A stretch of 64,000 nucleotides of DNA from Neopestalotiopsis rosae. Taxonomy: Eukaryota; Ascomycota; Sordariomycetes; Amphisphaeriales; Sporocadaceae. Shown piece by piece: positions 56,643 to 64,000 of this stretch. The notes beneath the pieces are model-generated. The model worked only from the letters and a program-made list of their open reading frames with translations. It had not been told where the DNA came from and ran no database searches. Position numbers and translations under genes: made by a program. Each line of letters begins with the position of its first letter. Position 1 is the stretch's first letter. The DNA lies in NCBI GenBank assembly GCA_023078685.1, contig JALGAS010000003.1, forward strand, positions 3,472,001 to 3,536,000, in the 5' to 3' direction.

Positions 56643-59600
56643 ATGACTGCTCCAACTTTGACTGTGACGGCAGCTCCAACCGTCCACAAGTCACAGTCCT
56701 TCTCATGCCAATCCACGTCGCAGGCAAATCCCGGTCATGCACAGCCGCAGCCGACGGATTCTACTTGTTCCTCTTCCTCTCTTTTTCCCAATGATCAGCA
56801 GCATCAGCAGAATAGTCGTCTGACCTCCAAAAGTCTTTCCAACTTGCCAGCGGCTGCAGCCCTCGACTTCGACTTACCATCGCTGGACTTTGATACCGGC
56901 ATTGACTTCGACCCAACATTGCCCGTAAGCCGAAAGCTGCAGCTTAGCCCCAATGAGAAGACTACACTCGCTCCAACTGCTGCGAATCTCGAGGGTCCGC
57001 GGCCCCGGACAGACAAGATGGGGAGGAGGAAGTCAATTTTAGGACGCCCGCATTCGTGGGTGCCGACCTCCAAAGCCACACCCGACATTCGGCCTGCAAG
57101 CGAAAAGTCAACTGAACCCAACGGCCATGTCAAGACGACCGAGACTCAGAATCAAACTGATAATAAAAAAGAGGCTTCTGGCTCTGGACTCCTGCAGCCG
57201 CCCACCGAACGAACCGGCGGATCTCTCTCCTCCCTTGCGAGACGCTCATGGATTTCTTCGTCGAAAACACCGTCGCCCTCGGCCAATGCAACTGAGTCCT
57301 CGGACTATGTGAGCCACGCATCGCGCGAGCGTTCCCTGAGTACATCGTCAAATAAGCTCAAGAAGCTCACGCGCAAGCGACAAGGTTCTACCAATGACAA
57401 CGAGGGCAGCAAATCCTCCGACTCCCTGGGCAAACTTGGGTCGTTCATGGGAAAAATGAAGCAGCGCCCGCAGAATGGCCTGTCCAAGGGTGCAGCGCAA
57501 CATGATACTGATAGTGCGGCATCCTCGATTACCAGCAGCGCACCCGCCTCGACCACCACCAGACCCTCTAATGCAGCATCCGACAACACATTCCCATCGG
57601 TCGTGGTGGAGGAAGCAGCCCGACCACCGACTGCACAAGCGCGCGACCCTCTTTGGTCCGTCTTCAAGAATCTCGAGTCTGAATATGGCAAATTCCAGGG
57701 CAAGAAACCGGCAGAAAAGATGAGGCATGTGCGGACGGTCCTGATTCCTTTCCTGCGGGGTCATGCCTCTCACCCTTCGACCAAGAAATTGACTCTGGAA
57801 CATGTCGAGCAAAGAGCCAATATTCTTCACAAGTGGTGGAATGGATTGCTGGAACTGCTTGATGGGCCTTCGCAAGGAGCTGTACCGGGCACTGATCGAT
57901 CGACTTTGCACGAGGTAACGACACTTGTCATGATGCGGCCAGAATGGCGACTGAATACGCCCAACTTTCGACCATTGACAGATCGAAATTTGGGGGAGAC
58001 TTCGAAGCATTCGGGACAGCCACAGGCCGCGAATGCAGCCAACGACTCTGGAAGTTCTGCAGATTCTGATTTTATCGCCGAGTCTGCAGAGCACAATGTA
58101 CGAACCATGTTTACGTCCAATCTTATGCGACAGATGGCGATTGTGGTGGACAAGATGTCACAGCGTCACATGCCATGGAGCATGATCAACTTTGCCGGAA
58201 AGGCGTGCGCCTACGCTTTCTTCTTTGTGCCAGGAGTTGCCGATGTTCTGGTGAGCCTTTGGTCTTTGACAACTGACCTCTTACGACGAGTGGCAGACGA
58301 ATTCCACCTCCAGCGACGAAGCAGAGGCGATAGCGATGATATCGTGGCCGTTTTCCCGGCTAACCTGAGTCGATTGGGCTGGACCTCTGTCAAGGGGATG
58401 ACGCAAACACTACGAGAGCCCACGAAGCTTTCACACACTGCAGCAAAGATCAATTGGAATGGGCCGTGGATGGCCAGATGGCGAGGTCGTGACACAGATC
58501 TATTCTTCATCTTCTGCAAATACTATTTCATTCTTGCGGAAGAATTTATACCCGCAGAGCTTGCTTTGGCAGAAAAGAGCCGGATTCCAGCTTTTGTGCT
58601 TGTGAATGCTCAGATTCTTTCGGCTCTCGACTCGACGGTACACCGACAAGCGGCTTTCAACGCCATGGCATTTCCATCTGCAGATGGGATCGATGCTACG
58701 GCCACTGCGCTCCCCATTGCACCGAACAATAACGTCATGAAGGGAATGACCGAGAACCGCCTGATTGTGCTGCTCAAGGACTTCCTTTCGGCCAGCTCAG
58801 TAGCTTTCATGGCTGCGCGTCATACGTTTGCTGAAGCTTTTATGGCCTTGATGAAGGCATCTGCAAAGCGTACATCATTGTTTGATCACAATGCCTGTTT
58901 TACACTTTGCGACTTTCTGGAGGAATCTCTGGTTGCCTATGATGGCTACGTTGACGTACACAGACCGACTCTAGAATACATTGACTGGCCCTTTTGGATT
59001 GATGTATGCAGGAAAATGATGGCATCCAGTAATGCTGGTTCCGAGGTTCGCGTACTATCGCTTATCTTTTCGATCTGGGATGCCATTGTCAGCAATCCGA
59101 GCCGGAAAGAACTGGTCTGCCTGGACTGGCTTCTCCAGGAGGAAATCTTCTATAAATGGTTCAACAATTGGTGCCCCATGGTCCGAGCATACTACATGCG
59201 TCTCGTATGTTGGCGTATGTGTCGGAACACAGGGAGCCCGTCAGAGCTTGATACGTAAGTTGTCATTCTACAGTCGCTTGATTGGGAAGTGACTAACATT
59301 TCAACAGCAAAATTTTTGCAGTAGTAAATAGTCGACTGAAGACTGTCTGGTCTCACTACCTTTGGCTCAAGCAAGAAGCAGAATCGAAAGGAAAGGTCCC
59401 TCCTTCGACTGCTCCATGTTGGCCGACCCCTGGAAAGCGCTTCGTCATTATTCGTACAGAAGTGACTGCTGCCCAATCGGGCCTGATGATGGGTTTCGAT
59501 TCATTCCAAACGCCGATGGGACCCTTGGAGTCAACTGTAAGCCCTCCAAGCCCGCGGGGTTCTGCAGAGATGTCGGCTGTTGAGCCAGCTGCATACAAGA

Positions 59601-60361
59601 AGAAGTGGAACTTATTCGGAAAAGTTCTTTCGTTTGGAAGCACCAGTGGCGTCAATGATCTGGAGACCATCAGGCGCGAGACTGCAGCCGCACGCAAACA
59701 CACAACGCCTTCAAAATCGAGCGAAACGCCCACTCCTCCGGCATCCGACACGGATAGTCTTGGCTCATCACCGACTTATGAGGCACTCCAATACGTATTT
59801 CGATTCACTTTGCAATGGCATTCACAGGGAGCGACGGCCCCGCTGGGTAGAATCTTGACGCGGCCCCGACTACCAGCACCCGCTCAATCATGCGTCAATG
59901 CACAATCAAGGCATGATGATGGAGGCCCGCCACCGCCGCTCCCCCCCAGCAGGCCGGCTGCTACAAGAGCATTCTCGGGCAGCGCCAATAGCGGCCTCAT
60001 TGACGCTGCCAAAAACGCCAATCCGGGCGATGTTTCGCCCACAACTGTGCGGACGATGATGCAGTATGCTGAGGAGGAGATCTCAGTGTCGCTCAGCCCC
60101 ATCGAACATCGAAACAGCAATGGGCAGTCACCATGGTCCAGCCCCCAGATAGCAACTTCGGAGAACCTCGTTGGCCCTGTCAAGCCACCGGGTATCTACA
60201 TGCAGTCGTCGACTTACTCAGGTCGTGCTCTCGCGGAGTGGAGCACAGTGGTCGCCGAGTGCAACAGTTTTACCGACAGAAGACGTGAGGAAGGCGTACT
60301 TAGCCTTGAAGAGGTTGAAGTCCCTGCTTTGGGCGTCGAAGGTTTTAGGAAGATTGGCTAA
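56643..60361 (+). CDS. DUF1765 (UPF0592-type) fungal protein
   Basis: Exons 56643-59254 and 59308-60361 (intron 53 bp, branch CTAAC) give 1221 aa. Residues 1-330 are Ser/Pro/Thr-rich and probably disordered. From about 340 a conserved helical part begins (DPLWSVFKNLESEYGKF, HKWWNGLLELLDG, VTTLVMMRPEWR). The DUF1765 block is at about 765-870: DWPFWIDVCRKMMAS, VRVLSLIFSIWDAIVSNPS, LVCLDWLLQEEIFYKWFNNW and CPMVRAYYMRLVCWRMCR. The C-terminal exon continues with KIFAVVNSRLKTVWSHYLWL, then PPxP-rich disorder, and ends with ALAEWSTVVAECNSF. The molecular function of this family is not established to my knowledge. The splice restores SELDTKIFA across the junction. An upstream ATG is possible because the frame's 5' limit was not tested against transcripts. 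Confidence 0.85.
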
Positions 60362-61116
60362 AAGCATCACGAGCGTTACTGCAGTCTCCACCCTCGGCCG
60401 GCTGGCCTGATTTTCTGAGACTCGTTGTCTATCAGTCAAATACGGGTCCCATCAGCATAGCTTGTATCGTGCACCCCGACGGTTGGGTCAACCGCTCGAG
60501 TGCTCAGTGCGACCGAGTGGACCATGTTGTCTGAAAACTCAAATGCTTTGAGGCTTCCATTCTTTTGTTATATTCTTTGCAGACATTCTACGGTAGCACC
60601 ACGGAAGCATAGCATCGGCGGCGTTTCGGTCAGGGACTTTTCAAGGTTTCTTCTTTCTTGTTTTGAGCATTTGTACGCGAGCATCCTTGTGAGCATAGGG
60701 AAGACGTCCAAGCAGAAGATCTCTGCTCTGGCTCTATCTATAAAGACAGACGACGGGAAATCTCTTGGTTTTCTTCATGTAGGGTTTCAAGGTCAGGCAT
60801 AAGGTTCACGGTAGATATGGTTTTTCATTGCGCCTGGAAAGAAGTACAGACTTCTTGGTACAAACTCGGTACATATAGGCATTGGCTTAACTCGCTCACG
60901 CGTGTTGCCAGCAATTGTATATAAGACATCTCGCGTGCCTTGAAGGCGAGATGCTTCACGATGCTTCAGATCTTCTCAAACGTGTGACTTAATCATTTGT
61001 GGCTCCTGTGGCCCATCTGTTTTTATTCATAGCAACCAATTACAGGTGTTCCAGTCCCATTTCATTGTTCTCCGTCCTTACGGATGAATAATCAACCAAG
61101 TCGCAGTAGTGGCCTC
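60362..61116. other. Intergenic, convergent 3' flanks
   Basis: No gene is seen. It is the 3' UTR region of the DUF1765 gene and of the minus-strand membrane protein gene. Confidence 0.5.
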
Positions 61117-61542
61117 TTACCAGCCTTGTCCATAGCCGTTGTGACGGAGGGCGGCCTGTCTCTGGGTTGCGGCCTCGTGGACCCATTTGTTCATGCAATA
61201 CACGATAGCCCAAAAGATGGCGACGGTGCCAATGCACAACAGGATGCCCACTACTGCACCCGCCTGCTCCCGGCGTGCGGCCTCTCCCTCCTCCTCCTCT
61301 TCGTGGCCGTCTTGCGGCTGTGCCTCTAAGCGAGGCATGGTCTGGTATGCGGCAGCAGTGTTGACGAGGGTGTCCTGCGAAAAGAAAATGGATTATTAGC
61401 TTCGGTGTATTCTGGATCTGGTAAACTGGAGAGAAAGGTTTGCAAAACAACATACAACAGAAGACGCATCCCACGAGGGACTGCGAGCATCGGCGCCGCT
61501 GGCGATGCCAGAAGAAGTATTGGGTATGATTTGCTGTGCCAT
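61117..61542 (-). CDS. Small single-pass membrane protein, unknown
   Basis: Exons 61456-61542 and 61117-61374 (intron 81 bp, GTATGT/GCAG) give 114 aa. The N-terminal part is polar (MAQQIIPNTSSGIASGADAR). An acidic/charged stretch (DGHEEEEEGEAARREQ) leads to one transmembrane helix (AVVGILLCIGTVAIFWAIVY, about 68-87), followed by MNKWVHEAATQRQAALRH and GYGQGW. There is no signal peptide, so it is probably a tail-anchored or type II/III protein. The family is not recognised. The splice keeps a continuous phase and a well-formed helix, so the gene itself is likely. Confidence 0.7.
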
Positions 61543-62247
61543 TTTTAGACGTTCTTGGAGTGTTGTTTCGTGGAGAAAGGTTGCTGTATCAATTTCGAAG
61601 GGAGGAAATGGTGGTTGTTGATGGAGTCCTCGTCAGCAGTAGAGAAATTTCGTGAAAAGAGAGAGGAAGAAACCACCATCAAGGGAGAATATTTATAGTC
61701 TTTGACCTCAAGGGTTGTGATCTTGCTGATCTTGCTGATTTTGCTGCAAATGTACAGCCGTTACAGAATCACCTTGAGCGGACCCACCCCAACATCACCT
61801 CGTTTGAAACGATGCGGAATTCCATTTGATTCCGGAATGCTAGTCATTGAGAGTATTGGCCGACAAGGTGAATAAGGGGACTTTGGGCGGCCATTTCAAT
61901 TAGGCAACGACTTGTGCTGCCTCTGTCATTTGTTCACATCATCACCAAGGCATGAAAAAAGCGTGAGGTTAAAGAATGGAAATAACACTTCTATTGCTAA
62001 AAGTCACAGAACTAGTATTGCTCGTTCTTTTCGCTGGGAAAGATTAAACATATTGTCCCATGACACATCCACAAGAAAGAAAAGTCGCTAATTCACAGTG
62101 AACCCGTAACTGCCGTAATCCATAGCCCTCGCAGTAACACTGAGAACAAACCTTGTTTCGTTTTCATGCCGAAGAGTCTTCTTTCTTGCTTGCAAATTGA
62201 TTCGTACGTGTCCTCAAATATTGACCTTTCAGAAGATTCAGCCTCGG
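61543..62247. other. Intergenic, promoter of the small membrane protein
   Basis: About 700 bp with no gene. It has a direct repeat of CTTGCTGAT (about 61722-61742). Confidence 0.5.
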
Positions 62248-62355
62248 TTACGAGAGTCCGAAGCGTCTCTGGACGTGCTCGATGGTACCTTGCCATGACT
62301 CATCTTCTTGCGAGGCTGGCTCAAAGTCGTCGCCGATAGGGCGGATGGGGTAGTC
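62248..62355 (-). pseudogene. Coding-like extension after in-frame TAG of the 2EXR gene
   Basis: Directly after TAG (62356-62358) the frame runs DYPIRPIGDDFEPASQEDES, then WQGTIEHVQRRFGLS, to TAA at 62248-62250. A splice that removes the TAG would be only 12 nt (GTGACGTGCTAG), too short for a spliceosomal intron. The composition looks like a normal C-terminal tail. Confidence 0.5.
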
Positions 62356-63335
62356 CTAGCACGTCACAAGCTTCGCTTGTATCTCCTCCCACAAAACCTC
62401 CGGACGCAGACAAGCATAGTCGAACATGAGTTGCTTAGGGTCGCGATGGGTCCCAATGACTAAATACCGAAAGAGCCACGCGTTGGGAACAGGTGTACTA
62501 CGGTCACATCGATTTCTGTAAGCACGCGGGACCGGCGGCCACAGCCGGGGATTAACCCCTTTCAAGAAGAACCATTTGCATGTGGCGCAGCAAACTAGTT
62601 CCCTGTCCATAGTGGAAAAGGAGCACATGGGCTCATGGAGTTCGTATACGCGTTCCACCTTTTCCATCTGTGCTCGGGTGGGCGTTGCGGTGATGTAACT
62701 TCTTGTCATCTGTAACAAGTCTTGGTTGATCGGGTATGGGGGACGGCTACTTTCCCAGGGGTATCTTGATGAAAATGTTCGTGATAAGTTGTTGATCCTC
62801 TGCGTAGACCCCCACAAGTGCCACACTCGTGGTATTGAATTGGTGAGCAAGGTGGTGTACTTGAAGTTGATTCGGAGAACCCCTTTCACTGGGCCGTAGA
62901 CTCTGGTCCCGTCTAATCTTATACAGGCTGGAATGGGTGAGCAGGTTTCGAGACCAAACGCCGTTCAGGGGTGTCTTTGAACCTACCATAAATGTCGAAC
63001 TTTGTATCGTAAAACCTATCGGCTGCGGCGTACGCTGACCGGCATACCCGCAAAACTTTGGAAATGAGATGTATACTGGGAACTAGGCCATGTCTATCTT
63101 CGACAACGATTGTGTGCTTGGCTTCTGCAATTAGAGCGTGCTGCCAGATTCTTTCCTGGAGCTCCCGAGGGAGTTCCCCGAAGAGGGGAAAGCTGGCGAT
63201 ACTGTGTTCGGGTCCGGTGTTTTGCGAGGTACTTTCTCCGAATCGTGGAACATCTGGCAGTCGTTGAGACAAGATGATTCCTACTTGACTGTCATGGCTC
63301 ATTTCCACATCCTCGTTGGTTTCCGATCCTGCCAT
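62356..63335 (-). CDS. 2EXR-domain (F-box-like) protein, possibly truncated by TAG
   Basis: Exons 62987-63335 and 62356-62927 (intron 59 bp, GTAGGT/TCCAG) give 306 aa. The fungal 2EXR motif is seen as FPLFGELPRELQERIWQHAL (residues about 54-73), followed by ISKVLRVCRSAYAAADRFYD. The second exon continues with VLRINFKYTTLLTN, CCATCKWFFLKGVNP and WLFRYLVIGTHRD, ending QAKLVTC. 2EXR proteins are abundant and mostly uncharacterised in fungi; some resemble F-box adaptors. The same frame remains coding-like for 35 codons after the TAG at 62356-62358, so the stop may be a recent nonsense change or be read through. The ATG at 63335 is the first in frame. Confidence 0.75.
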
Positions 63336-64000
63336 GTCGTCTGTAATTTGCTGCAAGTTTTATGCCAGATGCTTGGAAGGAGTATGGAGAAAAGAGGGAG
63401 TAATTGGCGAAGGAAATGATATCAACACTAGAATAGCAGTGTGTGGATCTGTCTTCTTAAGGTAAATACTGATCGAGATAAGGTGATACCAGGCTTCCAA
63501 TGTTCTGAGGGCAGACAAGGAAGAAGAAGAAGAAAAGAAAGAAGGAGATCGGACGGCGTTGACTTGACAAAATGTTTGTTTTGATGACAGAAAATGGCAG
63601 TCGCTTTGGAGATGGATGGAGGGCGGTGGTTGCTACTCGTAACAGCCCATTTCTTCCATGGTGAACAGTGCATGGTCAGAAGGAGCGTGTATCTGTTGGC
63701 AGTTTACTCACTAAGGTTGTGGATTATGGGTAGTGCTACTTAACTTGTCACATCATGACGAAAAACGTGACATTTCATTCCGGTCACTGGAAAACTGGAT
63801 CCCCCTTTGCTACGGATACTTACGACCAGATTGTAAATACAGTCGAGTCGTCATCCAAAATCGGCTTTCAAAACATACAAGTTAAATGCCAAGTGAACGC
63901 GGCCATCTCAAAAACACAATGGGAAAGGAAGCTGCAAGTACAAATGGTTTCGTTTTCGTCTTTGTTCGTGATAAATTTAGCACTAACAAGTTAGCAGGGC
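63336..64000. other. Intergenic, promoter of the 2EXR gene
   Basis: No gene is supported. A 79-codon plus-strand frame at 63755-63994 has no recognisable feature and may be chance or run past the window edge as an exon. Confidence 0.4.

Noticed and set aside
1..64000. CRISPR array, phage, rRNA genes, secondary-metabolite cluster
   Set aside because: No regularly spaced repeats, no rRNA-like conserved blocks, no PKS/NRPS/terpene synthase or cluster regulators; the sequence is eukaryotic nuclear DNA.

Overview
The window is nuclear DNA of a filamentous ascomycete (Pezizomycotina), most likely a Sordariomycete and plausibly Hypocreales. The signs are short introns (mostly 47-95 bp) with GTAAGT/GTATGT-type donors and CTAAC/CTGAC-type branch sites, no operons, long intergenic spacers, and fungal-specific families (Atg33, DUF1765, 2EXR, a fused pseudouridine glycosidase/kinase, HyuA-HyuB fusion). 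Three short, very AT-rich tracts beside decayed repeats look like RIP-type degeneration. Gene models below were assembled by hand from splice signals and reading-frame continuity. No homology search was run, so family names rest on recognised motifs.

Layout. 1-1.9 kb: edge of a repeat-like C2H2 zinc-finger gene, an inverted partial copy of it, and a frameshifted minus-strand relic. 2.9-7.1 kb: fused HyuA/HyuB hydantoinase/oxoprolinase. 7.3-7.9 kb: AT tract, a third decayed zinc-finger copy, and tRNA-Asp(GTC). 8.4-12 kb: large coiled-coil protein. 12-16.7 kb: gene desert with a 31-nt poly-G, an AT tract and a broken gene. 16.8-20.2 kb: large unrecognised protein. 22.3-25.7 kb: SulP/STAS/cyclic-nucleotide-binding-like vacuolar transporter (VSB1 type). 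28.8-32.1 kb: GINS subunit PSF1, divergent from the bifunctional purine enzyme ATIC (ADE16/17). 33-36 kb: small basic protein and UTP18. 36.3-38.9 kb: bifunctional pseudouridine catabolic enzyme. 40-42.7 kb: GPI-type secreted protein and a beta-gamma-crystallin-like small secreted protein. 43.5-46 kb: two convergent short-chain dehydrogenases, one with a peroxisomal SKL end. 47-47.8 kb: ATG33. 51.2-52.2 kb: RPF2. 56.6-60.4 kb: DUF1765 protein. 61-63.3 kb: small membrane protein and a 2EXR-domain protein with an in-frame stop.

Together the recognisable genes are mostly housekeeping: DNA replication (PSF1), ribosome biogenesis (UTP18, RPF2), purine and pseudouridine metabolism, vacuolar storage, mitophagy and peroxisomal beta-oxidation. 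They are interspersed with secreted or lineage-specific genes. I see no biosynthetic cluster, CRISPR array, phage or intact transposon. The most interesting signals are the secreted crystallin-like protein, the inverted zinc-finger repeat family around the hydantoinase gene, paired MluI boxes upstream of PSF1, the in-frame TAG with 35 further coding-like codons in the 2EXR gene, a recurrent intergenic TAGGTAGG motif, and two large proteins I could not assign.
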